Below, piece after piece: positions 8,748 to 21,351 of a DNA stretch of 60,114 nt. The stretch comes from Mixta sp. Marseille-Q2659 (GTDB lineage: Bacteria; Pseudomonadota; Gammaproteobacteria; Enterobacterales; Enterobacteriaceae). The notes beneath the pieces are model-generated. The model saw nothing but the letters and a program-made list of their open reading frames with translations. It searched no databases and was not told the DNA's origin. The stretch covers positions 1 to 60,114 of the forward strand of contig NZ_CALNWY010000027.1 in assembly GCF_940807255.1 (NCBI RefSeq). Direction: 5' to 3'. Made by a program: the position numbers and the translations under genes. The stretch's first letter is position 1. Each line of letters opens with the position of its first letter.

Positions 8748-11135
8748 TCAATCCCTCAAGGTTGCCTGGAATCGCTCTTTTAATGCCGCAACGCAGTTGG
8801 CGACGGTTGCGGCAATCTCGTCTTCTTCGAGTGTCCGGCTGGTATCTTGCAAAATCAGGCTTATCGCAAGGCTCTTAAAACCTTCGTTTACACCCTTACC
8901 GCGGTACACGTCAAACAAGTTTACGCCAACTATCTGATTTGCGCCAACTTTCTTACACTCCGCAATGATATCTGCTGCCGGAACCGTTTCAGCCACGACA
9001 ACAGCGATGTCGCGACGGTTTGCCGGGAAGCGAGAAATGTCGCGCGCATCAGGCAGGACGCGGTCTGCGACCTTATTCCAAAGCAGTTCAAAGACTAAGG
9101 TGCGGCCATTGAGATCCAATTTGCGTTCCAGCTCTGGATGAACAACGCCAATAAATCCGATGCGTTCTTCACCCAAATAGATCGCTGCGCTCTGGCCCGG
9201 ATGCAAAGCCGGGTTCGCTTCGGCACGAAACGCAACGGCATCCAGCTTGCCGGTTAATTCCAGCACCGACTCTAAATCACCTTTCAAATCATAGAAGTCG
9301 ACGGCCTGACGCGCCAGGTCCCAGTGTTCTTCGAAGCGGCTGCCGGTCAACACGCCTGCCAGCATAACATCCTGACGGATGCCTAAATCCGCTTGCGTAT
9401 CCGGCACAAAGCGTAAACCGCTCTCAAACAGGCGCACGCGGCCCTGCTGACGGTTCTGGTTGTATACCACCGCGGAGAGCAGACCGGTCCACAGCGACAG
9501 GCGCATTGCTGACATATCGCTGGAGATTGGGCTTGGCAGAATCAGCGCATCGATGCCTGGATGCAGCAGCGCCTGTACCTTAGGATCCACGAAGCTGTAG
9601 GTAATCGCTTCTTGATAGCCTTTATCCACCAGCATGGTTTTTACGCGTCTCAGCGACAGATCGGCTTCACGGTGCTGCGTCATCACCAGCGATGCCTTAA
9701 CCGGCACGTCAGGGATGTTGTTATAGCCGTAAACGCGAGCGACCTCTTCCACCAGATCTTCTTCGATAGCCATATCGAAACGCCAGCTTGGCGCGACCGC
9801 ACGCCATTCACCTTCCAGCACGCTGACTTCGCAGCCCAGACGCTGCAAAATATCGGTAACCTGCTGGTCAGCGATATGATGGCCAATCAGGCGATCCAGT
9901 TTTTCACGACGCAGCGTAATGGTAGCGCGCACCGGCAGCTTATCCTGAGCGGTGTTATCCACCACCGGGCCCGCTTCACCGCCGCAAATATCGAGCAGCA
10001 GACGGGTCGCGCGCTCCATTGCCTGCTGCTGTAACGCCGGATCGACGCCGCGCTCATAGCGATGCGATGCATCAGTATGCAGACCGTGACGACGAGCGCG
10101 ACCGGTGATCGCCAGCGGCGCAAACCAGGCGCACTCCAGCAGGACGCTGGTGGTTTCTTCATTGACGCCTGAATGTTCGCCACCGAAGATGCCGCCCATT
10201 GCCAGCGGCTTATGATGATCGGCAATCACCAGCGTATCGTTGCTGAGTTTAACTTCACTGCCGTCAAGCAGCGTCAACGCTTCATCTGGCTTTGCCATAC
10301 GCACCACGATGCCGCCATCGATACGATCGAGATCGAAGGCGTGCATCGGCTGCCCCAGCTCCAGCAGCACATAGTTAGTGATGTCAACCACCGGATCGAT
10401 AGAGCGAATGCCGCAGCGACGCAGCTTCTCTTTCATCCACAGCGGCGTAGCGGCCTTCACGTTAATGTTTTTTACCACGCGGCTCAGGTAACGCGGACAG
10501 GCATCAACAGCGTCCACGCGCACCGGCAGCGTATCGCTGATGGCCGCCGGTACGGCAGCTATTTCCGGCGCGGTGAGCGGTAAACCGTTCAGCACCGCCA
10601 CGTCACGCGCGACACCGATAATGCCGAAGCAGTCGGCGCGGTTTGGCGTGATGCTGATTTCAATGCTGTTGTCGTCCAGCTTTAAATAGTCGCGAATATC
10701 GGTGCCAATCGGCGCATCGGCAGGCAGCTCGATAATGCCGCTATGGTCGTCGCTAATACCCAGCTCGGAGAAAGAGCAAAGCATGCCTTCCGACGGCTCG
10801 CCGCGCAGTTTGGCTGCTTTGATTTTAAAATCGCCCGGCAGCACCGCGCCAACGGTAGCAACGGCAACTTTCAGGCCCTGACGGCAGTTTGGCGCGCCGC
10901 AAACGATGTCCAGCAGACGGTCGCCGCCCACGTTGACCTTGGTAACGCGCAGTTTGTCGGCGTTCGGATGCTGGCCGCACTCCATCACTTCACCGACGAC
11001 CACGCCGTGAAACGCGCCAGCCACCGGCTCTACGTCGTCCACTTCCAGACCGGCCATGGTGATCTGCTCAGCCAGAGCCGCGCTGTCCAGAGCCGGGTTT
11101 ACCCATTCGCGTAACCAGAGTTCACTGAATTTCAT
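8748..11135 (-). CDS. pheT: Phenylalanine-tRNA ligase beta subunit
   Basis: 795 residues, the standard length. Beta chain of the (alpha-beta)2 enzyme that charges tRNA-Phe. N-terminal tRNA-binding OB fold (about 40-150, [15 protein letters not shown]), B3/B4 editing domain in the middle, B5 domain, and a C-terminal ferredoxin-fold anticodon-binding domain ([16 protein letters not shown]). Lies 14 bp after pheS in the same direction. Confidence 0.98.
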   Translation of the reverse strand: MKFSELWLREWVNPALDSAALAEQITMAGLEVDDVEPVAGAFHGVVVGEVMECGQHPNADKLRVTKVNVGGDRLLDIVCGAPNCRQGLKVAVATVGAVLPGDFKIKAAKLRGEPSEGMLCSFSELGISDDHSGIIELPADAPIGTDIRDYLKLDDNSIEISITPNRADCFGIIGVARDVAVLNGLPLTAPEIAAVPAAISDTLPVRVDAVDACPRYLSRVVKNINVKAATPLWMKEKLRRCGIRSIDPVVDITNYVLLELGQPMHAFDLDRIDGGIVVRMAKPDEALTLLDGSEVKLSNDTLVIADHHKPLAMGGIFGGEHSGVNEETTSVLLECAWFAPLAITGRARRHGLHTDASHRYERGVDPALQQQAMERATRLLLDICGGEAGPVVDNTAQDKLPVRATITLRREKLDRLIGHHIADQQVTDILQRLGCEVSVLEGEWRAVAPSWRFDMAIEEDLVEEVARVYGYNNIPDVPVKASLVMTQHREADLSLRRVKTMLVDKGYQEAITYSFVDPKVQALLHPGIDALILPSPISSDMSAMRLSLWTGLLSAVVYNQNRQQGRVRLFESGLRFVPDTQADLGIRQDVMLAGVLTGSRFEEHWDLARQAVDFYDLKGDLESVLELTGKLDAVAFRAEANPALHPGQSAAIYLGEERIGFIGVVHPELERKLDLNGRTLVFELLWNKVADRVLPDARDISRFPANRRDIAVVVAETVPAADIIAECKKVGANQIVGVNLFDVYRGKGVNEGFKSLAISLILQDTSRTLEEDEIAATVANCVAALKERFQATLRD

Positions 11136-11149
11136 TGGATAACCTGCCC

Positions 11150-12321
<1,172 letters not shown>

Positions 12322-12443
12322 GCTTGGTTTACCTTGTCGCTTGCGTTAAACGGCTCTATTGAAATGCCAGCAGGCGGAAAAGTCAATCTTTTGCTGCGGT
12401 TACAGATAATAAAAGAGGGAGCAAGCTCCCTCTTCCATCTGAC

Positions 12444-12800
<357 letters not shown>

Positions 12801-12839
12801 TTACGCTCTCCTGTTCTCTATTCTGATTGAAAAATTAAC

Positions 12840-13037
<198 letters not shown>

Positions 13038-13092
13038 TTATAAAATATCCACTTCGCATTGTTAATAAAATGAATCAGACAGGCGAATAAAA

Positions 13093-13116
13093 CCGCACAG
13101 CGCGAAGGCTGCGCGG
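13093..13116 (-). promoter_or_regulatory. Stem-loop in the infC-rpmI spacer
   Basis: On the minus strand CCGCGCAG pairs with CTGTGCGG (one G-U) over an 8-base loop, followed by TTTTATT. It lies in the 96-bp gap where E. coli L20 autoregulation acts. It may be part of that operator or a partial terminator; the sequence alone does not decide. Confidence 0.45.
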
Positions 13117-13133
13117 CATTATTACTTGAAAGC

Positions 13134-13679
<546 letters not shown>

Positions 13680-15608
13680 TTATTCCTCCAATTGATGAAG
13701 ATTGCGGCTGCGTATTTCTTGCTGCAGCTTCTCGATCAGCACATCTACGTCCATAGACCCGAGGTCTTTACCGCGGCGGGTACGAACGGCCACTTTACCG
13801 GCCTCTACCTCTTTATCACCGCAAACCAGCATATAAGGGACGCGACGTAATGTGTGCTCGCGGATTTTAAAGCCAATCTTCTCGTTTCTCAAGTCTGCTT
13901 TTACACGAATGCCCGCATTCTGTAATTTTCGCGTTAATTCGTTGACATAATCAGACTGCCCGTCGGTGATATTCATCACCACCGCTTGTACCGGCGCCAG
14001 CCAGGTTGGATAGAACCCGGCGTATTCTTCAGTGAGAATACCGATAAAGCGTTCCATTGAACCCAGAATAGCACGGTGAATCATTACCGGCACCTGACGT
14101 TCATTATTTTCGCCTACATATGAAGCACTCAGACGGCTCGGCAATGAGAAGTCGAGCTGAACGGTACCGCACTGCCATGGACGATCCAGGCAGTCATGCA
14201 GGGTAAATTCAATTTTAGGACCATAGAAAGCGCCCTCGCCCGGCTGGTACTCGAAAGGAATGGCATTCTCTTCTAGCGCTGCAGCCAGATCCGCCTCAGC
14301 GCGATCCCACAGCTCATCGCTGCCGATACGTTTTTCTGGGCGGGTCGACAGTTTCACCACGATTTTTTCAAAACCGAAGGTGCTGTACATGTCGTAAACC
14401 ATCTTAATGCAGCTGTTAACCTCAGCGCGCACCTGCTCTTCTGTACAGAAGATGTGGGCGTCATCCTGAGTAAAGCCGCGTACGCGCATCAGGCCGTGCA
14501 ACGCGCCAGACGGCTCATTACGATGGCAGCTACCGAACTCCGCCATACGCAATGGCAGGTCGCGGTATGATTTTAGACCCTGATTGAAAATCTGCACGTG
14601 CCCCGGACAGTTCATCGGTTTAATGCAGTATTCACGGTTTTCGGAAGCGGTGGTAAACATCGCTTCTTTGTAGTTTTCCCAGTGGCCGGTTTTTTCCCAC
14701 AGCACGCGGTCCATCATGAACGGACCTTTGACTTCCTGATACTGATACTCTTTCAATTTGCTGCGTACAAAGGTTTCCAGCTCGCGGAAAATGGTCCAGC
14801 CGTCGTTGTGCCAGAACACCATGCCCGGCGCTTCTTCCTGCATATGGTAAAGATCGAGCTGCTTACCGATTTTACGATGGTCGCGCTTAGCCGCCTCTTC
14901 CAGGCGCTGCAGATAGGCATTCAGCTGCTTTTTATCTGCCCAGGCGGTGCCGTAAATACGCTGCAGCATCTTGTTATTACTGTCGCCGCGCCAGTAGGCG
15001 CCTGCGATTTTTTGCAGTTTGAAATGATGGCAGAAACGCATATTCGGCACGTGCGGCCCGCGGCACATATCAACATATTCTTCATGATGATAGAGGCCCG
15101 GACGATCGTCGTGGCTGATATTCTCATCGAGGATGGTGGTTTTATAGCTTTCGCCGCGCTCGGCAAAAACATCACGCGCTTCCTGCCAGCTAACTTTTTT
15201 CTTTACCACGTCATAATTGGTTTCGGCCAGCTCGTGCATACGCTTTTCAAGCCGCTCGATATCTTCCTGAGTCAGCGTATGGTCAAGGTCAACGTCATAG
15301 TAAAAGCCATTATCAATAACCGGACCGATAGCCATTTTCGCGTTTGGCCACAGCTGTTTCATCGCGTGACCCAGCAGGTGCGCGCAAGAGTGACGGATAA
15401 TTTCCAGTCCGGCTTCATCTTTAGCGGTAATAATGGCAACGGTAGCGTTTTCGCTAATCGGATCGACCGCATCTACCAGTTCACCGTTAACGCGACCGGC
15501 AATACAGGCTTTCGCCAGGCCTGGGCCGATATCTTGCGCAATATCCATTACGCTGACAGGACGATCGTAGCTGCGCTGACTACCGTCAGGAAGAGTAATT
15601 ACAGGCAT
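13680..15608 (-). CDS. thrS: Threonine-tRNA ligase
   Basis: 642 residues as in E. coli. Domains in order: TGS (1-62), editing domain with [13 protein letters not shown] and the zinc/substrate His motif, class II catalytic core with zinc ligands in [18 protein letters not shown] and later His, then C-terminal anticodon-binding domain ([15 protein letters not shown] onward). First gene of the thrS-infC-rpmI-rplT-pheST-ihfA series. Confidence 0.98.
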   Translation of the reverse strand: MPVITLPDGSQRSYDRPVSVMDIAQDIGPGLAKACIAGRVNGELVDAVDPISENATVAIITAKDEAGLEIIRHSCAHLLGHAMKQLWPNAKMAIGPVIDNGFYYDVDLDHTLTQEDIERLEKRMHELAETNYDVVKKKVSWQEARDVFAERGESYKTTILDENISHDDRPGLYHHEEYVDMCRGPHVPNMRFCHHFKLQKIAGAYWRGDSNNKMLQRIYGTAWADKKQLNAYLQRLEEAAKRDHRKIGKQLDLYHMQEEAPGMVFWHNDGWTIFRELETFVRSKLKEYQYQEVKGPFMMDRVLWEKTGHWENYKEAMFTTASENREYCIKPMNCPGHVQIFNQGLKSYRDLPLRMAEFGSCHRNEPSGALHGLMRVRGFTQDDAHIFCTEEQVRAEVNSCIKMVYDMYSTFGFEKIVVKLSTRPEKRIGSDELWDRAEADLAAALEENAIPFEYQPGEGAFYGPKIEFTLHDCLDRPWQCGTVQLDFSLPSRLSASYVGENNERQVPVMIHRAILGSMERFIGILTEEYAGFYPTWLAPVQAVVMNITDGQSDYVNELTRKLQNAGIRVKADLRNEKIGFKIREHTLRRVPYMLVCGDKEVEAGKVAVRTRRGKDLGSMDVDVLIEKLQQEIRSRNLHQLEE

Positions 15609-15611
15609 TTC

Positions 15612-15662
15612 ATATCCTTAATTGCAGTGGTAACCCACACGAAAGATTACGTGCAAACATTG
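15612..15662 (-). promoter_or_regulatory. thrS translational operator
   Basis: The 50 bases before thrS contain TTTCGTGTGGGTTACCACTG followed by AAGGATAT, nearly identical to the E. coli thrS leader as remembered. In E. coli this region folds into tRNA-Thr anticodon-arm mimics that ThrS binds to repress its own translation. Function here is by homology. Confidence 0.65.
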
Positions 15663-15816
15663 ATTGAGAGTGAATTTCCAGCATTTTACAGACCAAAACT
15701 GACCCACAATTGCCAATTTGGTACACAGCCCGGTACGCATTTTCTGCGCGATAAGGCCGGATAAACACTGAAGAGTGAGCATCTTACACGCACTAAGCGC
15801 TATGTTAAAGGCTGAC

Positions 15817-15846
15817 AAAAGAAAACGGCCTGCACAAGGCAGGCCG
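15817..15846 (-). terminator. Terminator after the Rz1-like gene
   Basis: CGGCCTGC/GCAGGCCG stem, 5-base loop, then TTTTCTTTT on the minus strand, 19 bp past the small lipoprotein gene. Confidence 0.75.
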
Positions 15847-15864
15847 TCAGAGCAACCGGAAAGG

Positions 15865-16095
15865 CTACTGTTTTTTATCGCTGCACAGTCGATCCCACAA
15901 TTCGTTATGGGTATTAATGGCGCGCACGGTTCGCACATCCATCACTTCCGCATCGTTGCCGTGGGTATAAATAGGCTGAAACAGCGTACAGGATGAATCG
16001 ACGCTGGCGCGGTCAATCATTGGCGTTGTATTTCGACTGGCGCAACCGCTCACGAGCAGCAGCGTCACTGAGATTAGCGTTAGACGTTTCCACAT
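15865..16095 (-). CDS. Rz1-like spanin lipoprotein (phage o-spanin type)
   Basis: 76 residues with signal peptide and lipobox LVSGC (Cys18). The mature part CTLFQPIYTHGNDAEVMDV and INTHNELWDRLC follows the pattern C..F.PI...D...T...I..HN..W..LC common in small phage lysis-associated proteins. The gene starts inside the 3' end of the next upstream frame, the nested layout typical of Rz/Rz1 pairs that fuse inner and outer membranes at lysis. A good AGGTGG ribosome site precedes ATG 16095. No holin, endolysin or other phage gene is adjacent, so this is a remnant or a domesticated pair. Family assignment is pattern-based. Confidence 0.6.
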   Translation of the reverse strand: MWKRLTLISVTLLLVSGCASRNTTPMIDRASVDSSCTLFQPIYTHGNDAEVMDVRTVRAINTHNELWDRLCSDKKQ

Positions 16096-16308
16096 TTTTA
16101 GCCACCTTAATATTTTCCGCCTGTTTTTGCGTAATCGTCTCAGCCTGTCGGGTTTGCAGCTCTGCCGCCGCTACCTCCCCGCGCGCCTTTTCTTCTGTCT
16201 TACCTATTTTTTTACCACCGAAATAGGAGCCGACCAGACCGGCAATCACTGCCAGCCCTCCCAGCACCCAACTCCAGCCCCGGACAACAATGACATTATT
16301 TCACTCAT
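16013..16308 (-). pseudogene. Rz-like inner-membrane spanin, frameshifted near its start
   Basis: A membrane-anchored coiled-coil protein: hydrophobic VLGGLAVIAGLVGSYFGG followed by KKIGKTEEKARGEVAAAELQTRQAET-type charged helix. The well-placed start is ATG 16308 with GGAGGG upstream (MSEIMSLLSGAGVG), but that frame shifts relative to the rest at a GGG run at 16267-16269; one more G would restore a continuous reading. As given, only a GTG at 16267 without its own ribosome site opens the longer part. Overlaps the Rz1-like gene by 83 bp. Either genuinely broken or a homopolymer sequencing error. Confidence 0.55.
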
Positions 16309-16533
16309 GGTCAGGCCCTCCCCGTCAGCCAGCCTTAATGTAAAGCGTAGGCAGCAACCTCAGGTGCGCAAGTCATTGAAACAGTTTTTGTCATGGGCGT
16401 TTACCGACGCATTATTTAGCCACTTTGCTTTGCTGAAACTGCCGTTCCGGACTACTTTTAATGACTTAACTTTACAAAAAAAGGGAAACAGCACAGGAAG
16501 TGGCTGCGACGCAATGTCTTTGTGAGAGTCCTT

Positions 16534-19506
16534 ATGAGCCAAAACACCTGCACCATTATTTTTAACGGCGAGGCCCTGCGCGGCGAGGCAAATCAACCGC
16601 TGATCGATTTTTTACAATCCCAGGGGAAAGTCCTGCCTCATGTCTGCTATCACCCTTCTTTGCCGCCGCTGCAGTCCTGCGATGTGTGCTGGGTTGAACA
16701 TCAGGGCGAGCTGGTACGCGGCTGTACGCTTAATACCTATGATGGGCTGGAGATCTCCAGCCGTCAGCCGCAGGCGAAAGCGGCTCAGGAAGAAGGAATG
16801 GATCGCCTGCTGGCGCGGCACGAGCTTTACTGCACGGTATGTGAACACAACAGTGGCGACTGTACATTGCATAACACCGTCGCCGATATGCATATTCCAA
16901 TTCAGTATTACCCTTATCAACGCAAGCCTTATCAAAAAGATGAGAGCAACCCCTTCTACACCTACGATCCTGACCAGTGCATTCTGTGCGGGCGCTGCGT
17001 GGAAGCCTGTCAAAATGTAGAAGTTAACGAAACGCTCTCTATTGATTACGCGGCGGAGCATCCGCGCGTGCTGTGGGACGGCGGCACGCAAATTGCGGGT
17101 TCCAGCTGCGTCAGCTGCGGCCACTGCGTGACCGTTTGTCCCTGCAACGCGCTGCTGGAAAAAACCATGCAGCCAAATGCCGGTCCCTTTACGGCGATGC
17201 CGGAAGATCTCAAGCGTCCAATGATCGATCTGGTGAAATCGCTGGAAAACACTATTGGCGCGCCGCCGATTACCGGCGTTTCGCTGATAGATATGGCGAT
17301 GCGCCAGAAAGAAATTAAAAAAACCAAAACGGTCTGCACCTACTGCGGCGTCGGCTGTAGCTTTGAGATGTGGACGCGCGATCGGCATATCCTGAAAGTG
17401 CAGCCGGTAGCCGACGCGCCGGTAAACGGGATTTCAACCTGCCTTAAAGGCAAGTTCGGCTGGGATTTTGTCAACAGCCCACAGCGCCTGACCACGCCGC
17501 TTATTCGTGAAAACGGACGCTTTCGCCCCGCCAGCTGGGATGAAGCGTTGGACCTGGTGGCTGAGCGGCTGAAAGCGATAGCGGCGCAGCACGGCGGCGA
17601 CAGCATCGGCTTTATCGGCTCCAGCAAAGGCAGCAATGAAGAAGCTTACCTGACGCAAAAGATCGCCCGTCTGATTTTGGGCACCAACAATGTCGATAAC
17701 TCCTCACGCTACTGCCAGAACCCGGCGACCGAAGGGCTGTTTCGCACCGTCGGCTACGGCGGCGACGCCGGCACGCTTGAAGATCTGCAACAAGCCGATC
17801 TGGTAGTTATAGTCGGCAGCAATCTGGCGGAAAACCATCCGGTTATCGCGTCGCGCCTGAAAGCGGCGCAAAAGCAGCATGGTCAGAAGATGCTGGTGAT
17901 CGATCCGCGTCGTCATGAAATGGCCGAGCGCGCCGATCTCTATCTGCGTATCCGCCCCGGCAGCGATGCGCTTTGGGCATCAGCCATGTCCCGCTATATG
18001 TTTGAGCATGGCTATGCCGATGACGCTTTTCTTAATGAGAAGGTTAATCAGGTTGATGAATATCGCGCTTCGCTGGCGCCTTTTACACTCAACTATGTCA
18101 GCGAGCATACCGATTTGAGCGTTGAGCAGTTGATTAGCGCGGCGGAGATGATCGGTCAGGCGCAGCGCGTCTGCATTCTCTGGGCGATGGGCATTACGCA
18201 GCACAGCCACGGCGCGGATACCAGCACTGCTCTTTCGAATTTGCTGCTGGTCACCGGCAATTATGGTCGCCCGGGCACCGGCGGTTATCCGATGCGTGGT
18301 CACAACAACGTTCAGGGCGCCAGCGACTTCGGCTGCCTGAGCAACATCTATCCTGGCTATGAAAAAGTGACCGATGCAGCCGTCCGTGAGAAATGGGCGC
18401 GCGCCTGGGGCGTAGCGCCAGAGGCGCTCTCCGATCGGGTCGGCGCCGATAACTATATGATGGTTCAGCATGCGTACGAAGGCACATTAAAAGCGATGTA
18501 TATCATCGGTGAGGAAACCGCCTTTTCTGACGCGGACTCTACCAAAGTACATGAGGCGTTCAGCAAGCTGGAATTTATGGTGGTGCAGGATATTTTTATG
18601 AGCCGCACCGCTGAATTCGCCGACGTGGTATTACCCGGCTGCCCCAGCGTGGAAAAAGAGGGAACCTACGTTAATACCGAGCGCCGTATTCAACGTTTTT
18701 ATGAGGTGATGCCGCCGCTGGGCGACAGCCTGCCTGACTGGCGCATTCTGACCGATCTTGCCGCTCGCATGGGTCACCCCTGGTACTATACACATCCGGG
18801 AGAAATCATGGCGGAAGCGGCGGGGATTGCCGATATTTTTGCCGGCGTTAATTATCAGCAGCTCAGCGGCTGGCAATCGCAGCTGTGGCCGGTGAAGCCG
18901 GACGGCGACAGCACGCCGTTGCTTTATACCGACGGCTTTAAATTTCCCGACGGCAAAGCGGTGCTGTATCCCATTAGCTGGCAGCCGCCGCAGGAGTCGC
19001 CGGACGACGAGTACGATCTCTGGTTAAACAATGGCCGCATGCTGGAACATTTCCAGTCCACCAACCAAACCGGACGCGGCGGCCGGATGCTTTCCCTGTC
19101 ACCGAACGGCTTTGTGGAAGTCAGCCCACAGCTGGCTCAAGAGCGACAGATCCAGCAGGGCGACTGGGTAAACATTGTCTCACGTCGTGGTGAGATGCAA
19201 GTGCCGGTGGTGATTACCGAACGTGTAGCGGGCAACATTCTGTTTATGCCGATTCACCACGGTAAGCCTGGCGTGAATGGTCTCACCGGCGAACATCATG
19301 ATCCTGACGTCAATACCCCGGCCTATAAAGAGATCGCGGTGAAGATGGTTAAGCTGGCCCATCCGCCGCTCTCAGAGCCGCTGCCGCAACAAAACTTCCG
19401 CCACGGCAGTCGTACCCCGCTGCCGGGCCTGCCGGTCGACATCAAGTGGCAGCAGGAAGGTTACACCCTGCCGCCTGAACACACCCAACACCCGGAGAAA
19501 TTCTAA
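16534..19506 (+). CDS. Formate dehydrogenase-family molybdoenzyme (ForE/YjgC type)
   Basis: 990-residue cytoplasmic redox enzyme. Domains: N-terminal [2Fe-2S] ferredoxin (Cys38, 49, 52, 64); His-ligated cluster H96-x3-C100-x2-C103-x6-C110; two [4Fe-4S] sites (Cys149/152/155/159 and 192/195/198/202); molybdopterin oxidoreductase core with a further [4Fe-4S] (Cys268/271/275/303), active-site SRYCQNPA with Cys394 as probable Mo ligand, MRGHNNVQGASDFG, and a C-terminal dinucleotide-binding domain. It resembles Bacillus YjgC/YrhE, described with the DUF1641 partner as the quinone-linked ForCE enzyme. The residue after the Mo-ligating Cys is Gln, not the His of classic formate dehydrogenases, so the substrate is uncertain. 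Start at 16534 chosen over an in-frame start 12 bases upstream. Stop overlaps the next gene (TAATG). Confidence 0.85.
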   Translation: MSQNTCTIIFNGEALRGEANQPLIDFLQSQGKVLPHVCYHPSLPPLQSCDVCWVEHQGELVRGCTLNTYDGLEISSRQPQAKAAQEEGMDRLLARHELYCTVCEHNSGDCTLHNTVADMHIPIQYYPYQRKPYQKDESNPFYTYDPDQCILCGRCVEACQNVEVNETLSIDYAAEHPRVLWDGGTQIAGSSCVSCGHCVTVCPCNALLEKTMQPNAGPFTAMPEDLKRPMIDLVKSLENTIGAPPITGVSLIDMAMRQKEIKKTKTVCTYCGVGCSFEMWTRDRHILKVQPVADAPVNGISTCLKGKFGWDFVNSPQRLTTPLIRENGRFRPASWDEALDLVAERLKAIAAQHGGDSIGFIGSSKGSNEEAYLTQKIARLILGTNNVDNSSRYCQNPATEGLFRTVGYGGDAGTLEDLQQADLVVIVGSNLAENHPVIASRLKAAQKQHGQKMLVIDPRRHEMAERADLYLRIRPGSDALWASAMSRYMFEHGYADDAFLNEKVNQVDEYRASLAPFTLNYVSEHTDLSVEQLISAAEMIGQAQRVCILWAMGITQHSHGADTSTALSNLLLVTGNYGRPGTGGYPMRGHNNVQGASDFGCLSNIYPGYEKVTDAAVREKWARAWGVAPEALSDRVGADNYMMVQHAYEGTLKAMYIIGEETAFSDADSTKVHEAFSKLEFMVVQDIFMSRTAEFADVVLPGCPSVEKEGTYVNTERRIQRFYEVMPPLGDSLPDWRILTDLAARMGHPWYYTHPGEIMAEAAGIADIFAGVNYQQLSGWQSQLWPVKPDGDSTPLLYTDGFKFPDGKAVLYPISWQPPQESPDDEYDLWLNNGRMLEHFQSTNQTGRGGRMLSLSPNGFVEVSPQLAQERQIQQGDWVNIVSRRGEMQVPVVITERVAGNILFMPIHHGKPGVNGLTGEHHDPDVNTPAYKEIAVKMVKLAHPPLSEPLPQQNFRHGSRTPLPGLPVDIKWQQEGYTLPPEHTQHPEKF

Positions 19507-19994
19507 TGGCTGAGCCAATCAATTATGACGTCCCGCCAACCAAAACCGAACCTGACGCGCATGATGCGCTGCATGAACTCCTGCACAGCCTGCATCACCA
19601 CGGTTTTTTACGGCTGGCTAACGATATGGTTTCTGCCAATACGCAAATCGCCAAAGTGCTGGTCGAGGGACTGAGCAAACCCGGCTCGCAAAATGCGATG
19701 CAGAATCTGTCGGTGCTGCTGATGGCGCTATCCGATATCCCGCCGGGCCAGTTTCACAAAACGGTCTTTGCCGCCAAATCGGCGCTGAACGCCGTTAACC
19801 TGCATGCCGAAACGCAACAGCATCATGACAGCGCGCCGGGCGTCAGCGGCACCTGGAAACTGCTGCACGATGAAGACCTGTGGCATGCGATCATGCCGCT
19901 GGTAGCGGGTTTAAAAGCGTTCGCCAGCGCGATGGAGCAACCGGCGCCCGACAAACCCATTAGCGCCTTTACCGGTAAAGACAGCCATGCCTGA
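19506..19994 (+). CDS. DUF1641 protein, ForC-like partner of the molybdoenzyme
   Basis: 162 residues, soluble, with LHSLHHHGFLRLANDMVSAN, LVEGLSKPGSQNAMQNLSVLLMALSDIPPGQF and a C-terminal helix GTWKLLHDEDLWHAIMPLVAGLKAFASAM. DUF1641 proteins sit next to YjgC/YrhE-type dehydrogenases; in Bacillus the equivalent (ForC) is thought to link the catalytic subunit to menaquinone at the membrane. Its ATG overlaps the upstream stop and its last eight bases overlap the oxidase gene, so dosage is tied to both. Family recognition is good; the role as electron or membrane adaptor is inference. Confidence 0.75.
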   Translation: MAEPINYDVPPTKTEPDAHDALHELLHSLHHHGFLRLANDMVSANTQIAKVLVEGLSKPGSQNAMQNLSVLLMALSDIPPGQFHKTVFAAKSALNAVNLHAETQQHHDSAPGVSGTWKLLHDEDLWHAIMPLVAGLKAFASAMEQPAPDKPISAFTGKDSHA

Positions 19995-21351
19995 CGCAGA
20001 ACTAACGCTGCTGCTTTCGCGTGCGCAGTTTGCGGTTACGATCGGCCTGCACATTATTCTTGCAGGCTTCAGCTTTGGCCTCTCCCTCTGGCTGACGGTG
20101 CTGGAGGGATTATGGCTGTGGCGCAAGCAGCGGCGTTACCTTGAGGTTTACCAGTTCTGGCTAAAAATTTTCGCCCTGAACGTGGCGGTAGGCGTGGTGT
20201 CCGGCGTGGTAATGGAGTTTCAGTTCGGCACCAACTGGGGTCCATTTATTGAACGTACCGGCGGCCTTATCGGCCCGCTGATGTTCTATGAAGTGTTGGT
20301 CGCTTTCTTTCTGGAGGCGGGCATGGTCGGCGTTATGTTATTCGGCATGGATCGCATCGGGCCGCGCCTGCATTTTATGGTAACCGTGCTGGTGGCGGTC
20401 GGCGCCTTAATTAGCGTGTTCTGGATCCTGGCCGCCAATGCCTGGATGCAAACGCCCGCCGGATTTTTTCTTGATGAACAGCAGCGCTTCCAGCCGCAGG
20501 ACTGGCTGGCGATTATCTTCACGCCCTCCTTTCCCTGGCGCTGCGCCCATATGTTGCTGGCAATGCTTGCAGGCACTGCGCTTATGGTAGCGGCCACCGG
20601 TGCCTGGCAACTGCTGCGTCAGCGCGACTGCAATCGGGCGCGCCTGATGTTGTCGCTAAGCCTCTGGTCGCTGCTGTTTCTGGCGCCGACGCAGGCGGTG
20701 ATTGGCGATCTGCATGGCGAAAACACGCTGCGCTATCAGCCGACAAAAATTGCCGCCATCGAAGGCGACTGGCAGCGCCCACCGGCGGGTAAAGGCGAAC
20801 CGCTGCGGCTGTTTGCGTTGCCCGATCAGCAGCAACAGCGTAACGCATGGGAACTGGCGATCCCGCAGCTGGGCTCGCTCTATCTGCGTCATAACCTGCA
20901 CGGCCAGATTAAAAGCCTGCGCGAGTTCCCGCCAGAAGACCTGCCGCCGGTCATGCCGGTCTTTTTCGCCTTTCGTCTGATGGTTGGGCTGGGCATATTG
21001 ATGATAGCGATCAGCCTGACGGCGCTGGTGCAACGGCTGCGCGGACGACTGTGGCAAACGCGCTGGTTGTTAAAAAGCATTGTGCTGATGGGCCCCGCCG
21101 GATTTATTGCGCTGCTCGCTGGCTGGGTAGTAGCTGAAATGGGACGGCAACCCTGGACTGTTTATGGATTAGTGCGCACGGCTGACAGCGTTTCGCCGCT
21201 CTCTTCCCGCCTGGTCATCGCCTCCGGCAGCGCTATTTTGCTGGTATATGGTCTGGTATTTACCCTTGGGCTGCGTTATTTACTGCGCTATGCGAACAAT
21301 CCCACCTGGGATGGTAAACCCGGCGCGGCCACCAGGGAGCAGACCTCATGA
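19987..21351 (+). CDS. Cytochrome bd-type quinol oxidase subunit I (cyanide-insensitive type)
   Basis: 454 residues, about nine transmembrane helices. Haem ligands can be placed: His in TIGLHIILAG (near 22), His in WRCAHMLLAML (near 187), Met in FRLMVGLG; the acidic pair of FYEVLVAFFLEAG and the hallmark GRQPW are present. The quinol loop is short, as in CioA-type enzymes rather than E. coli CydA. Inner-membrane oxidase that reduces oxygen with quinol electrons. Translationally coupled on both sides in the operon with the molybdoenzyme. Confidence 0.9.
   Translation: MPDAELTLLLSRAQFAVTIGLHIILAGFSFGLSLWLTVLEGLWLWRKQRRYLEVYQFWLKIFALNVAVGVVSGVVMEFQFGTNWGPFIERTGGLIGPLMFYEVLVAFFLEAGMVGVMLFGMDRIGPRLHFMVTVLVAVGALISVFWILAANAWMQTPAGFFLDEQQRFQPQDWLAIIFTPSFPWRCAHMLLAMLAGTALMVAATGAWQLLRQRDCNRARLMLSLSLWSLLFLAPTQAVIGDLHGENTLRYQPTKIAAIEGDWQRPPAGKGEPLRLFALPDQQQQRNAWELAIPQLGSLYLRHNLHGQIKSLREFPPEDLPPVMPVFFAFRLMVGLGILMIAISLTALVQRLRGRLWQTRWLLKSIVLMGPAGFIALLAGWVVAEMGRQPWTVYGLVRTADSVSPLSSRLVIASGSAILLVYGLVFTLGLRYLLRYANNPTWDGKPGAATREQTS

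Noticed and set aside
14598-15764. 388-codon open frame on the + strand opposite thrS
   Set aside because: Lies antisense to a fully conserved thrS; composition is that of a mirror frame and it lacks a ribosome site and recognisable domains.
16360-16596. 78-codon minus-strand frame before the dehydrogenase gene
   Set aside because: No ribosome site or similarity; it runs into the start of the conserved dehydrogenase gene.
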